From contig NC_090772.1 of the NCBI RefSeq assembly GCF_001761485.1, positions 2,044,501 to 2,108,500 on the forward strand: DNA of 64,000 nucleotides, written 5' to 3'. Shown here piece by piece: positions 21,354 to 31,849 of the stretch; the first letter of the stretch is position 1, and the number at the start of each line of letters is the position of its first letter. The translations under genes were made by a program, and so were the position numbers. This DNA is from Yarrowia lipolytica. Its lineage: Eukaryota; Ascomycota; Dipodascomycetes; Dipodascales. A model generated the notes under the pieces. It did no database searches and was not told the origin of the DNA. It saw only the letters and a program-made list of their open reading frames with translations.

Positions 21354-21929
21354 ACAGTTATGTGAACAACGCACCTGTGCAGACAGACTCCGAAGTGCTC
21401 AGTGGAATTAGCCGCCGAGACGCGCTGAATACGCTCTTATTAGTCCTTTGCTTTCTTTGGGCCTCTTTTGTCTCACCGAGCGTCCCCAGAATGTTTTATA
21501 CACCGCGCCAACTCGTCCAACAACCTATTTTGTTTTACCACTCTTGTATGTTGTTAATTAGAGCGGCGCATTAATACGTTGAAGGTAATACGTCGGGCCA
21601 GTAAAGTTTCAGCTGAAACCGTCACATTGAACAAACATGCGCAGTCTCTCAGAGGCGCAACAGAGATGGTAGGGACGTGCAAAGAGTCTTTCTAGAATCC
21701 AACAAGTCCAGATATATGCCCTCTTTCTCTCAAAATGGAATTCCAGCAATTGAACTCCGATATAACCCCGTCCTCATTAGACTCCCACAGAGTTTGGCAT
21801 CGTCGTGGTTATTATTGAAGATCATGTTGGATCATAAGTACGATTGATTAGATATAGATGTAACGACTCACTTCTTTGGTTTACCAAAACAGAGCTATTA
21901 ATCGAGCGCGACCAGAAAAAACGTTCACC

Positions 21930-24074
21930 ATGGAAACAGCGCAAGCCCAAGCTTCGGCGGGTAACTCCTTGGGCGCTCCGAACCCCCCACCTCCTGATTT
22001 ATCGCGAGGTGATGGAGCCACCTCAACCGAAACCCCCAACCAAACCGACATTGAAAAAATCCAAAAAAACGACAAAAACGATGAAAACAACAAAAAAAAC
22101 GACAAAAACGACAAAAACGACAAAAAAAACGACAACAATATCACCCTCAACGCCTGGAAGAGCAAGGCCGAAGTCAAGGCTCTCCTGACATCGAACCCCT
22201 CCACACTCAAATTCAACCTCAACAAGGAGCGAATTTCGGAGCCCCTTGCGGCGCCGAATGGTAGGCATACCTCCGGCCGTTTCAACGTGTCCTATGTAGC
22301 CAGCAAGGAAAACTTCTTCCGAAGAGCTCTTGACCGCTCCGCCACCCCTGATTGGAATCTTCCTATCTCCATGTTCCTCGAGCACCTCGATAACGCCGCT
22401 GAAGTCGACGAGAAGGACACCATCAGTGTCCTCGAGGGCGTCATCGAAAAGTTCGACGAGATCAAGGGTCAGGTTGGTCTGGCGGAGTTTGACCTGTCCA
22501 GGCACAACCTAGACATCGTCCCCCACCTGATCGACCAGATTAACTTAGAACAGGACCCTGAAGACTGCTACCAAGTGGGAAATGGTTGGCACTACCTGAC
22601 GTCGGACGCCCTCACTGACCCCCACGAACAACGAATGGCTGTCATTCTGGAGACAGTTAGTCTCATTGTTGAGGCCAATACTCAAGATTATCGCATCATG
22701 AGGAAGGGCTCGGCTAACCCTGCTGGACGAAGAGTACTTTACTACTTCAACCTACCCTCGTACATGAAGATGGAGCGTCAGACGGAGGATGCTTTCAAGA
22801 TCCACCTCAACGCTATTCTCAACCAGTTCGACGTAGACATTGATCAGGCCATTCCAGGTTCCTCCCTCTTGAGTGGCACCCTTCTGATGACCTCTGCCAA
22901 CCATCAGAACATCTCGGGTCCTGTGATCGCAGTTCGTGCTCTCCTAGGCTCCACCCTGCCCCAGACCATCCCCGACTTCTTCGTCAACCTGGATCCCACC
23001 AAGGCTAGGCTTACCGGCTCAAAGTTGATCAAGATGCACTTCGCCAACGGCGATAACATCTGTGTTAAGTGCAAGAGCACTAAGCACATCCGGGAGGCCT
23101 GCCCCGAGAAAGACATGGTCACTCCCAAGATCTTCCGCACCCGCGCTCACCAGGGTACCCTCCCACAGAGAGGTAAAGCCCTTGCTTCCATCCATGCCCC
23201 ATCCACCGTGGAGCCCCCGGTCCAAACTCGCAAGTTCCACCACACGCCTGCTACTCACCAGTGGGAGACCGTCGGCACTAAGTCCCCTAGACATAGACGG
23301 ACTCGAGACACGTCCCCCCAACCCACCGGTCAGAAGCCCCTCCGATCTTACTACAACTTTGAAGTCTTGAGCGACAAAACCGGAGAGGACACACCCGAAG
23401 AGACCGAGCAAACTAACCAGCTGCCCTCTACGAACCAGCAGCATGGAACTCAGAATCTACCCATCAACATCCCCGCCTCCGAGGAAGACACAGTTCCCGA
23501 CGACCAGGAAACGGAACAGGCTGACGTATCCATGAACGGCTTTGACACCCAGCCTGACGCACTTGCTCACCCTGAAGTAGCCCCTGATGTCACCCAGTTT
23601 CTTCCCCCCGCTACCCCGCTTAACACCGAGGCCACCAACAACGGCCTTCCCCACGACCACACCAGTCCCAACACGACCAACCAAACACAACCCCCCCCCG
23701 GAAGTATCCACGAGGGCCGACCCCGAGGAGGGCACACCACCTCCAGTTTCTCTGGCGAGCCCTCTCACACCACGCTCGGCAAGAAGCACATTGCGGTCTT
23801 CCAGACCGCCTCGAGCGAGGTTCCGGTGCAAATCCTGAACCCGGACAGGTCGGAGAACAGACTCTGCTGGCTGCCTTCTCAGGAGGTAGCAAAGTTCATT
23901 GACGGGAGGTGCCCGACATTCCTGTCTACATGCCACTTCAAAGTTTTCCACGACGGTGCGACACTCAGCTCGGTAGACGAGATTGTAGAACCCCCGAACA
24001 GTCCCCCGAACCCCCCTAGGGTGACCACTCTCCATGAGGTGGACACAATGCTCCGACCGGGGCAGAACCAGTAA
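21930..24074 (+). CDS. LINE ORF1, RNA-binding-type protein with CCHC knuckle
   Basis: A 714-residue protein. The N-terminus has a simple-sequence Lys/Asn/Asp segment (KNDKNDENNKKNDKNDKNDK) encoded by a roughly 9-bp DNA repeat. A single CCHC zinc knuckle starts at residue 378 (CVKCKSTKHIREAC, CX2CX4HX4C). The C-terminal half is Pro/Thr/Glu-rich and then ends in a folded-looking segment. L1-type ORF1 proteins bind the element RNA and form the ribonucleoprotein needed for retrotransposition. ATG 21930 (TTCACCATGG) is chosen; the frame opens earlier only with TTG. ORF2 begins 2 nt after this stop in another frame, suggesting termination-reinitiation. Confidence 0.88.
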   Translation: METAQAQASAGNSLGAPNPPPPDLSRGDGATSTETPNQTDIEKIQKNDKNDENNKKNDKNDKNDKKNDNNITLNAWKSKAEVKALLTSNPSTLKFNLNKERISEPLAAPNGRHTSGRFNVSYVASKENFFRRALDRSATPDWNLPISMFLEHLDNAAEVDEKDTISVLEGVIEKFDEIKGQVGLAEFDLSRHNLDIVPHLIDQINLEQDPEDCYQVGNGWHYLTSDALTDPHEQRMAVILETVSLIVEANTQDYRIMRKGSANPAGRRVLYYFNLPSYMKMERQTEDAFKIHLNAILNQFDVDIDQAIPGSSLLSGTLLMTSANHQNISGPVIAVRALLGSTLPQTIPDFFVNLDPTKARLTGSKLIKMHFANGDNICVKCKSTKHIREACPEKDMVTPKIFRTRAHQGTLPQRGKALASIHAPSTVEPPVQTRKFHHTPATHQWETVGTKSPRHRRTRDTSPQPTGQKPLRSYYNFEVLSDKTGEDTPEETEQTNQLPSTNQQHGTQNLPINIPASEEDTVPDDQETEQADVSMNGFDTQPDALAHPEVAPDVTQFLPPATPLNTEATNNGLPHDHTSPNTTNQTQPPPGSIHEGRPRGGHTTSSFSGEPSHTTLGKKHIAVFQTASSEVPVQILNPDRSENRLCWLPSQEVAKFIDGRCPTFLSTCHFKVFHDGATLSSVDEIVEPPNSPPNPPRVTTLHEVDTMLRPGQNQ

Positions 24075-24076
24075 GC

Positions 24077-27000
24077 ATGTCTTTCACCTCTACTACCACC
24101 CCTTCTAAAGCCCCATGTAAGAGCACCCAGGCCAAAATGAAATCTCCGAATGTTAAAGTCATCACGGCTAACATCGGCGGTTTTAAGATGGCGGAAGCGC
24201 TTAACCGATTACCCGACACCATTGTAAACATTATTCGAACTACTCACTACCCCGATCTCGTCCTTCTTCAAGAGACGAACTGGGTGGACTCCTCCCTACA
24301 AACCGCTCAACAAATCATTTCAAACTCGCCCTACCCGGGGGGCAGACACTACACCCTCCTCGGCTCCACAGCTGGTGTTTCTAATAGAAGCGTCGGCGTG
24401 GGGCTAGTCTATTCCGACAACGTCACCATCACAAACTTTACAACAGTTTTTGAATACTTCCCAGCCCTAGACAACAGACTGTGTTTGGCCGACGTGCACA
24501 TCAAAGGCACCGACAGACACCTATCGCTGATCAACGTATACGCACCAAACGAGCAGGGAGCCTCCCCCTTCACTAACCGGCAGTTCTACCAGTCACTAGA
24601 CGACTATCTACGCCTCCATCCCTGCCAATACCCCCTGATAGCGGCAGGCGATTGGAACGCGGTCGCCTCCAACGACGGCAGGATTGGCGAAAAAGTGACG
24701 ACTCACCTTAAGGACTTCTTAGCTAACTGGGACTTACTAGACACCTACACTCTAATCAGCAAACACAGAAAAGGCCTCTACACTCACACCAACAACAGCC
24801 GCGGAGCTGGCAGGCGCCTGGATCAGCTGCACATCTCTTCGACACTCTCACAGTGGATCAAATCCACACAACTGGTAACCAACAAGCAGGGTCACAACAT
24901 CACGAAGTCCTCTCACCACGCGGTCCAATTCGTCTTTAACTTTGGCAACCTCACCCAGCGACAAGACAGAGGCCCAGGCACCTGGAGGATGCCCTGGTGG
25001 GTTTTTGATACAGAGTACATTGCTTGGCTCAAGTTCCACGTCAAATCCATTCTGAAGCGATATGGTCCTTTGAAGCCCAGCCTGAAGCTGCAATGCCTGA
25101 AAGAAAACATTAAGGTCACCATCCAACAGGAAGCCAAAAACCGCGCACTTCGAGATTCCAACCACCCAGACAACAGACGCCGCGAGGCCCTCATGGCAAC
25201 AGCCTCAGACTGGCAAGCCTACCCAGCTAACGAGCCATACCCGATGCTCCATGCTCGGGTCGAACAATCCAAGCAACAGATGGAGATCCACTCCCTACGG
25301 AACCACCAAGGCCGAGTGAAGACCGACACCTCCTCTCTCTGCGACATCTCAGCTCGATACTTTGACAACATCTTCGACAGAGCTGCCGATATCAACGACA
25401 CCGACGACAGCGCCTTTTTAGACCTCTTCCCCGAAGAAACCCGGAGGGTGAATACAGCTAACCCAAGCCTGGACTCGTCTTTTACCAAGGAGGAGATCTT
25501 CGATACCATCAAGGCGTCTACGCACAACAGCGCGCCAGGGCCAGACGGCATCCCGTACAGGTTCTACCGCGACTGCTGGGATGAGCTGGGGGACTTGATG
25601 ACGGACGTCTACAACGAAGCTGGAGCCGACTCGCCCATCAGCACCGAACGCAACACCGCTATCATCAAACTACTGTACAAGTCGGGAGATCAGGCCGACA
25701 TCTCCAACTACAGGCCTATTTCTTTGATCAACACAGAGGTGAAGATCTACACACAGCTCATTAACAAAGCCATCCAGAACATTCTTCCGGACAGCATTCA
25801 CGGCGCCCAAAACGGTTTCGTACCGGGTCGACACATCACTAACAATCTCGACACCATGGATCATTTTTGCAACGCCTACTCCCAGCTGAACATGGGTTGG
25901 GTCGTAGGATCACTGGACTTCCGGAAAGCCTACGACACTATCAGCCAGAGTTGGGTGATAAAGACGCTTCGAAATGTGGGTGTCTCGGAACTGATGATCA
26001 ACCGTATCCTAGCTGTACAACAGAACGCAGTAACGAGAATCAACATCAGAGGTGTCCTATCTCGCCCAGTCCGCATCAAGATCGGAGTGAGACAAGGATG
26101 CCCTCTCTCTCCAACCCTCTTCATCATCGCAGTAGACGCACTTGTGCGTCGTCTGGACCGAGAGATGTTTGGACTGGCCCCAGGCCTGCCACTATCCCAC
26201 CACCACACCACTGGGCACAGGCCGCCACAACCCCCTACTCACCCGGAGGCAGTGGCAGCTGGACACATGAAGGTGTCGGCTTTCGCGGACGACATAGCGG
26301 TGTTCCTCAACAACATCCAGGACGTGGCCACGGTTGGTAGAGTGCTCTGCCTCTTCCAACGGGTCTCAGGCCTCACACTAAACCCGTCAAAGACGGTGCT
26401 TCAGAAGATCGGCCCCCCCGATTGTTTTGTTCCACTAACCTTTATTGACGCAGAATGGCAGCGAACAATTGACGCCACCTGGCCAACCGACAACAACACA
26501 CGACAGGCCCCGACGCTCCGGACATCTGACAACATTTTCCGGTACCTCGGAGTACACTTCGGAAATCGCGAAAGGTTGGACACGCACTACGCTCAGATCA
26601 AGGAGGACCTCAAGGAGTCGCTGCGACGCCTTTCACTATGGGGTCTCCCCTATTACAGCAAGGCGTGGATGATCAACATCTACTTCTTCTCGAAACTGAA
26701 TTTCCTTGGACCCTACGTCAGCCAGATCGACAACACCTTCATCCGAGAGCTGAACGAACTAGCGTGCGACAAGATCAACAAATTATCACCCGACAAAACA
26801 CGCAAAACCTTCAGCAATGGTTTCATCCAAACTCCGGTAGGCAGAGGAGGACTGAACCTGCGGGACATGGGACGTTTCATGGTGTGCCTGAAGGCCGCTC
26901 GGGCTTACAGGTTCTTCCATGGCTCATCGCCGGCCCTTTGGGACTGCACCTTCCAGTTCTACAGCAGAACTCACAGTCTCACACAGGAAAAGCCACACCA

Positions 27001-27979
27001 GCGCGTCGACTGCCGCTTTCCGACAGGCCAAGCTTGGGGCTACGCAGCCTCCCCCACCATGCGAGACGCAATCAGAGCTTCTTTCGAGCTCAACAAGCCC
27101 CTCACCGCGGAACATGCCAACCCTCGAGAAGATCACGAGCCCTCTACAACAGACACAGTTAATCACAGAATCTGGGAACGAAACCAGGTGAACGTGAGAG
27201 CAGCAGAATCTTTCCGGGAAGCACACGTCGACATCGCAGCCGCGAGACGATACCATCCGGTCAGAATGGTGTCCACAGCGGAAATCGACCACCTCCGGTG
27301 GAGCATGGGACCACTTACTCTAGAGAACTTCATGTTTCACAAGACCTCGTCTCCCGACTTGCCAAACTTCCCACACACACTTGCACGACCGAAGAAGTGG
27401 ACTCAACGAAGCGACTACGGGGGCATCTCTGACGACATGGTCTGGCAGGAGGTAATGCATGACCTTCGAAAACACTACATCGCCGACGCCAACAAAGCAC
27501 AAGTTCTTCACCTCATGCGGATATCTCGACTTCCGCTCGTGAAATGGAGATACCCTGACGACCACGTTTTCACCAAGAAGAATCCAGGATGCGGGCTCTG
27601 TGATAAGGCCATCATTCAGGATCTGCACGAGCATATCTTCTGCAAGTGCGAAGTTCTTCTTTCCATGTTGACCAGGATGAAGATTCCGTCAGTGGACTCT
27701 CTAAAGGACTGGATCTTTACCGAGTCGAAATGTGGAGTACTCCCCTCTTTCCCAGGGCATGTGAACAGTGACGCCCCCCGGAAACATCAACAAGTCAAGA
27801 CACGCAAATATCTGCGGGAATTGGCTTATGGGATCTGGAAGATGGAGAGATCCCTCCGGTACTCAGGGGACGACGCCACCCTGGGACATGTCCAACAGGG
27901 TTTGCTTCAATTCCTGAAGGAAGCCCAGATGTGTTTCTACGATGGACAACCGCCAGCACTTCACGATGAGCGAGAGTAG
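24077..27979 (+). CDS. LINE ORF2, endonuclease-reverse transcriptase
   Basis: A 1300-residue protein. N-terminal endonuclease/exonuclease/phosphatase fold: Asn32 (ITANIGG), Glu66 (LLQET), Asp192 and Asn194 (GDWNAV), Asp249 (RLDQLHIS), and His280/281 in SSHH where SDH is usual. Reverse transcriptase in the middle: SAPGPDGIPYRFYRDCW, NYRPISLINTEVKIY, GSLDFRKAYDTI, RQGCPLSPTLF and the catalytic FADD at 736-739. A C-terminal zinc knuckle (C1172, C1175, H1184, C1189) is typical of L1-like ORF2. It nicks target DNA and copies the element RNA at the nick. No stop or frameshift is visible, so the copy could be active. There is no RNase H signature I can recognise. Confidence 0.95.
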   Translation: MSFTSTTTPSKAPCKSTQAKMKSPNVKVITANIGGFKMAEALNRLPDTIVNIIRTTHYPDLVLLQETNWVDSSLQTAQQIISNSPYPGGRHYTLLGSTAGVSNRSVGVGLVYSDNVTITNFTTVFEYFPALDNRLCLADVHIKGTDRHLSLINVYAPNEQGASPFTNRQFYQSLDDYLRLHPCQYPLIAAGDWNAVASNDGRIGEKVTTHLKDFLANWDLLDTYTLISKHRKGLYTHTNNSRGAGRRLDQLHISSTLSQWIKSTQLVTNKQGHNITKSSHHAVQFVFNFGNLTQRQDRGPGTWRMPWWVFDTEYIAWLKFHVKSILKRYGPLKPSLKLQCLKENIKVTIQQEAKNRALRDSNHPDNRRREALMATASDWQAYPANEPYPMLHARVEQSKQQMEIHSLRNHQGRVKTDTSSLCDISARYFDNIFDRAADINDTDDSAFLDLFPEETRRVNTANPSLDSSFTKEEIFDTIKASTHNSAPGPDGIPYRFYRDCWDELGDLMTDVYNEAGADSPISTERNTAIIKLLYKSGDQADISNYRPISLINTEVKIYTQLINKAIQNILPDSIHGAQNGFVPGRHITNNLDTMDHFCNAYSQLNMGWVVGSLDFRKAYDTISQSWVIKTLRNVGVSELMINRILAVQQNAVTRINIRGVLSRPVRIKIGVRQGCPLSPTLFIIAVDALVRRLDREMFGLAPGLPLSHHHTTGHRPPQPPTHPEAVAAGHMKVSAFADDIAVFLNNIQDVATVGRVLCLFQRVSGLTLNPSKTVLQKIGPPDCFVPLTFIDAEWQRTIDATWPTDNNTRQAPTLRTSDNIFRYLGVHFGNRERLDTHYAQIKEDLKESLRRLSLWGLPYYSKAWMINIYFFSKLNFLGPYVSQIDNTFIRELNELACDKINKLSPDKTRKTFSNGFIQTPVGRGGLNLRDMGRFMVCLKAARAYRFFHGSSPALWDCTFQFYSRTHSLTQEKPHQRVDCRFPTGQAWGYAASPTMRDAIRASFELNKPLTAEHANPREDHEPSTTDTVNHRIWERNQVNVRAAESFREAHVDIAAARRYHPVRMVSTAEIDHLRWSMGPLTLENFMFHKTSSPDLPNFPHTLARPKKWTQRSDYGGISDDMVWQEVMHDLRKHYIADANKAQVLHLMRISRLPLVKWRYPDDHVFTKKNPGCGLCDKAIIQDLHEHIFCKCEVLLSMLTRMKIPSVDSLKDWIFTESKCGVLPSFPGHVNSDAPRKHQQVKTRKYLRELAYGIWKMERSLRYSGDDATLGHVQQGLLQFLKEAQMCFYDGQPPALHDERE

Positions 27980-28286
27980 ACACAGTAGCAAGCGTAAAAG
28001 GCGGCCGAGGCCACCGAGAGAACAGCGTAGCAGGGCGCGTAGTCACCACAGGGGACGCAGAACCAAACCAATGACGAAGAAGAACCACAAGGAGAAGTTT
28101 TCAAAGGCAATGCAAATGAAGAGGGCAATGGAAGGATTGAGATTAGAGAACTGGAGACTGGAGTGGCGTTTTCCCGATGAACGAACAAACACGCGAAGCT
28201 ATGTGGACCAACATACAACACGGACTGAACCAGGTTTTTTTATGATTTTTTTACTGGAAATAGGTACGTGCCAAGTTGGACCATGA
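27942..28286 (+). CDS. Possible third LINE ORF, short basic protein
   Basis: An ATG frame overlaps the last 38 nt of ORF2 and encodes about 114 residues. Its first 80 are very basic (SKRKRRPRPPREQRSRARSH). The truncated copy has the same frame (54086-54388, 100 codons) with a different C-terminus, because the two differ by one base near residue 80 (DERTN here, DDEQT there). The three base substitutions I see between the copies in this frame all change the amino acid, which argues against strong selection. It may be a chance frame over the ORF2 end and 3'UTR. Confidence 0.3.
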   Translation: MDNRQHFTMSESRHSSKRKRRPRPPREQRSRARSHHRGRRTKPMTKKNHKEKFSKAMQMKRAMEGLRLENWRLEWRFPDERTNTRSYVDQHTTRTEPGFFMIFLLEIGTCQVGP

Positions 28287-28399
28287 CACTAAACGTGTTT
28301 AATTAGTAATATTCGTGTAAGCGTACATTCATTTCAAAGGTTATTCTTTCACGGCAAAGTTATAATTAAATGAATGTATATGCAGAAAAAAAAAAAAAA

Positions 28400-29537
28400 G
28401 GGACACCACGTTCCGATGCAACCAGAAGGGTCATTTTACCAGAGAGATTCAGATACACTATCCTACAGGATGGACATCTCGTCCAGGTAGTGTCCTATCG
28501 GGGGGTATTACAGTACCTTCAACAAGTTTGGGGTATTACAGTACCTTCAACAAGTTTCCTACAAACTCCCGTAGTTGTAACATTTGATACCGGCTTTTCC
28601 TACCCAATCAGAACTACAGAAGCATTGTCATTAAACGAGTGGAGGAGTCCCCAAAAAATATTTTTTTTATATATATCAACCTATGTATATATATTATATA
28701 CACTTGGTTATAACAAATTTTTTTTCTTTCATGGAGACTCATTTCCAAGTCCAAGTAAAGATCACAAGTGTAAGTAAAAACTAAGTATAGTACAAAGGTA
28801 CTTTATTGGACAGTACTGGAAAGTAAGTGTTACCTAACAAAACAGCCTAATACGAGCAGTAGTTGAAAACACACAAGCCCCACAAGCCTACTACCGTAGT
28901 CGCATTATAACTGAGCTCTGAATTAAGTTGTATTATCCACGGCAGTTTTTTTCTATTTTATCTCCTTTTTTTTGTTTTTTTTTGTTTTTGTTCCACAAAT
29001 TATTTTCAATTTGCCCATTATCAAACGCTATCACACACAACAGGCCGCACAAAATCGCAAGCCGCAGGATAAAAAAAAAAAAATATATAATAAATTGATA
29101 AAATATATTAATAAATGATAAAAAATATAATAAAAAACAATAATAAAATAAATTAATCAAAAAATGATCAAAAAAAATAATAAAAAAAAAAAAATAAAAA
29201 AATCCAAACGTCCAAACGCCCAAAAGAGATACAGCACAAAAACAGCAACTTCTTTGATCCAAAACTAGCCCACAACAGCCCAACAACCAGCAGTAAATTT
29301 AAGTTTGACACATATAGACTCAAGGTTTGTATCACGTGACAATTTTTCACGACTTTGAACCGCTGTTGAGAGACCTTAATGAGCGCCAACATCTAATTTC
29401 ACCAATGAATCGTGGCCATTGGACGTCAGAAATACCTTTGTGTTTGTTAAAACGGCAATATCACCACAATAAGTCGGACCCTAACCCTACTCACGTGACC
29501 TCTAACCGTCCCAACACCGTCCCGACGCACCAATCAG
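28400..29537. other. Intergenic region LINE to tRNA-Arg
   Basis: About 1.1 kb. It contains a perfect 28-bp tandem duplication (28502-28557), AT dinucleotide runs near 28670-28700 and a 240-bp A/T-homopolymer-rich stretch (about 28940-29200). No gene seen. Confidence 0.65.
28502..28557. repeat. 28-bp perfect tandem duplication
   Basis: Two identical 28-bp copies starting GGGGTATTACAGTACCTTCA. Confidence 0.95.
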
Positions 29538-29610
29538 GCCCGAGTAGCGCAATGGTTAACGCGTTGGACTTCTAATCCAAAGATTGTGGGTTCGAGTCCC
29601 ACCCCGGGTG
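29538..29610 (+). tRNA. tRNA-Arg (anticodon TCT)
   Basis: A cloverleaf can be drawn. The anticodon stem TTGGA/TCCAA carries loop CTTCTAA with anticodon TCT. The T arm is GTGGG-TTCGAGT-CCCAC, giving the box B GGTTCGAGTCC. The D region TAGCGCAATGGTTAAC provides box A. The acceptor stem GCCCGAG/CCCGGGT pairs with one A-C mismatch at pair 6 and a G-U at pair 1. There is no intron. It decodes AGA (and AGG by wobble). A T5 terminator follows. Confidence 0.95.
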
Positions 29611-29616
29611 TATCTC

Positions 29617-29621
29617 TTTTT
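29617..29621 (+). terminator. RNA polymerase III terminator of tRNA-Arg
   Basis: TTTTT about 7 nt after the mature 3' end. Confidence 0.75.
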
Positions 29622-31849
29622 GATTCCGCGTCTTTCCTTTTGGCATTGATGATTCGAGCTGATCTACGTCGCTTTTTTTTAGATAATGTGTCAGCAGCAG
29701 CCTCTGTCCGGTTTAGATCCGAGTTTCATAGTCGAGTGAGCTAATCGGCACTCCCACAGGTTCGGGTCACTGTTAGGACGTTCCGTACATACTTGAGTCT
29801 GGTCAAAGCGACATCAACTTTGGGGATAACATGCGACAGGTTTGGTTTAAGGGTTGCATTTCTCTGTTTGTTCCTGTACGTTGTTGGTATGTCTTCTCTG
29901 GGAAACTGGCTGCTCGGATGGCGATGATTACTGTATTCTCAGCGAGCAAAGAGTGAGGTTTCACCACTCCAACGACTTTATTTGTCGTGTCTCCTGACCT
30001 TGGATTATCTAGACCTAGGTCGGGACATTGATGTTCCAGTCTTGTATTGGAGAGACGGAAGGGCGACTTTTTGAAGATGAGCACTTGAAGATGAGCACGA
30101 GAAGAACCAGCATTTGACCAAACATATCCGAACGAGACAAAAGGTTGCATTTTAGCGAAACCCAGCCTATCAGAGACGAGGTTGGGGTGATAATCTAGTG
30201 CTATCTAGTGCAATCTAGTGACGAACATGTATCACCCCGGTTGTACCGAGAGAGTGCGGAGTTGAGTTTATGGGTGCATTATCGTAACCTTAGATTGGTG
30301 GTTTGGCCCAAAAAATGAGAAAAAAGAAGAAAGAAAAAAAAAAGAACAAATGGAGTTAAAAAATCAAATAAAAAAACACACAAGAAAACCAGACAAACGG
30401 TTAATTCAGCCATCCTCAGTCTGATTGACGCTCCGCACCGTGGCAGCAGCTATAACACAACTCCTAGAGATTCTGCAACACGGTGTGCAGATTTCCCATC
30501 AGAGTATGATCCTGAGACCGACGAACCCGACTGACCATCGGAAGCCTTGTCGACTTCATCCAAATTGATTTAGAGGCCCATTTTTGATTATATATGGACC
30601 TCGTCTTCCCCTTGTTTTCTCTTCACCACTCTTCCATAACAGCTCTACAACTAACCACGACTACTTCCCCCAACATGAACACCAACGTTGATATTGACAA
30701 ATATCAGCCGATTGGCCTTCTTTACTGCGTTTTTGACCGCCAGATGGGCTCATTCACAAGATGATCGCTTGCGTCTGAAGATGGCAACACCAGACCAAGT
30801 ACAATATCACAAGCACTCTTACTTCCAGACAAAAGTGCACAACTACTGGGGTTCTGAAAAGACGTTCTGCATTGCTGAAGATACTGTGGAGGCCCCGTGG
30901 AGATTATCTTGATAGGAAGATCATCTGTATCGCCATGCTCAACAAAGTCCTTTTGCGACTGCTCCAACTGTGATGAATCCAGGAAGAAGCTACTTGAGAG
31001 TCGTTTTCGAAAGACGAGCTCTAACATCGCCAACTTGACAAGTTGATGGCACAATCTGGAAACACAGAAAATGCAATCAAAGGCCCTGTGTGACAAACTG
31101 GAACCGCACGCTATACCTCTGGATGTCAGAGTCTCAAACAAATGGGCTGGGGGGTAACAAGTACGACCCCAGCTTTGACCCCCAACTTTGATAATATGGC
31201 TCTGCGTACAAGTGGCTACGTCCCATATTCAATTCAACAAGCACATACTCGTACTGTTCATTCTATCTATGTTTTACCCCAGTCTTGACCCTTATGTCCC
31301 CTTCTGCTAGTTGTAGTCGTTGAATCACTGGTGAAAAACCTGGCTGCCAAAGGAGAGATAAGTGGTGGTTCATTGGTGATCTTTTTCATGGCCTCCAGCA
31401 AATGTGGATCTTTGCTTTTTTCAGCACCTCGCATGTTTCCTCGCTCCTAGGAACTGGTTTCTGATCTGAACAGAATACTTCATAACCGCTCAAAGGATCG
31501 AGCCAGAAAAGCCGATGACACCCAGAGTTCAAGTCTCTGGAATCCCTACAGTACATTACGTACTCGTACTCTTAGTCAAAGTAGTTTGCTTTGGAAACAA
31601 GCACGACTGCCTGTTTCTCAAACTGCCCTGGCGCCTCACAGCGCTGGACCCTATAACCAGCTGTCAGACATACTCACATACAGTAATATCAAAAATCTAT
31701 AATCTATTACGTCTATTAGTTCAATCAAACACCGTTGTGTTTTCGCTGTTGTTTTCGCGCGCTGGCGTACGGTATTGTAGCAAGTGCAATGGAGCGAAAG
31801 TGTCTTGTACATAGGTTGGGTTGTATGAGGGAATGCTGCAAGAGCCTGT
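29622..31849. other. Intergenic region with a possible coding relic
   Basis: About 2.2 kb. A TATATATGG element near 30590 precedes a 29-codon ATG frame at 30675 (MNTNVDIDKYQPIGLLYCVF...). Short protein-like stretches follow in several frames up to about 31500, such as NIANLTS and SIQQAHTRTVHSIYVLPQ. This may be a decayed gene. No family was recognised and no intact frame exceeds 140 codons. Confidence 0.3.

Larger units (their letters stand above)
20135..21676. other. Intergenic region CDC24-LINE
   Basis: About 1.5 kb. It contains an A/T dinucleotide stretch (about 20517-20550), a CAATA pentanucleotide microsatellite (21031-21065) and a CT-rich microsatellite (21307-21353). No gene is supported. 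Confidence 0.6.
21677..28399 (+). mobile_element. Full-length Ylli-like LINE (L1-clade non-LTR retrotransposon)
   Basis: It has two long ORFs (21930-24074 and 24077-27979) typical of L1-like elements, a 3'UTR of about 400 bp and a run of 14 As at 28386-28399. ORF1 has a CCHC knuckle. ORF2 has an apurinic-type endonuclease, reverse transcriptase and a C-terminal CCHC. Both frames are open, so the copy looks whole and may be active. The 5' end is uncertain: GGGAC at 21672-21676 matches GGGAC right after the A-tail (28400-28404), a weak 5-bp candidate for a target-site duplication. A second, 5'-truncated copy is at 53866-54541. Ylli is the described L1-family element of Y. lipolytica; the name is from recognition. 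Confidence 0.88.
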
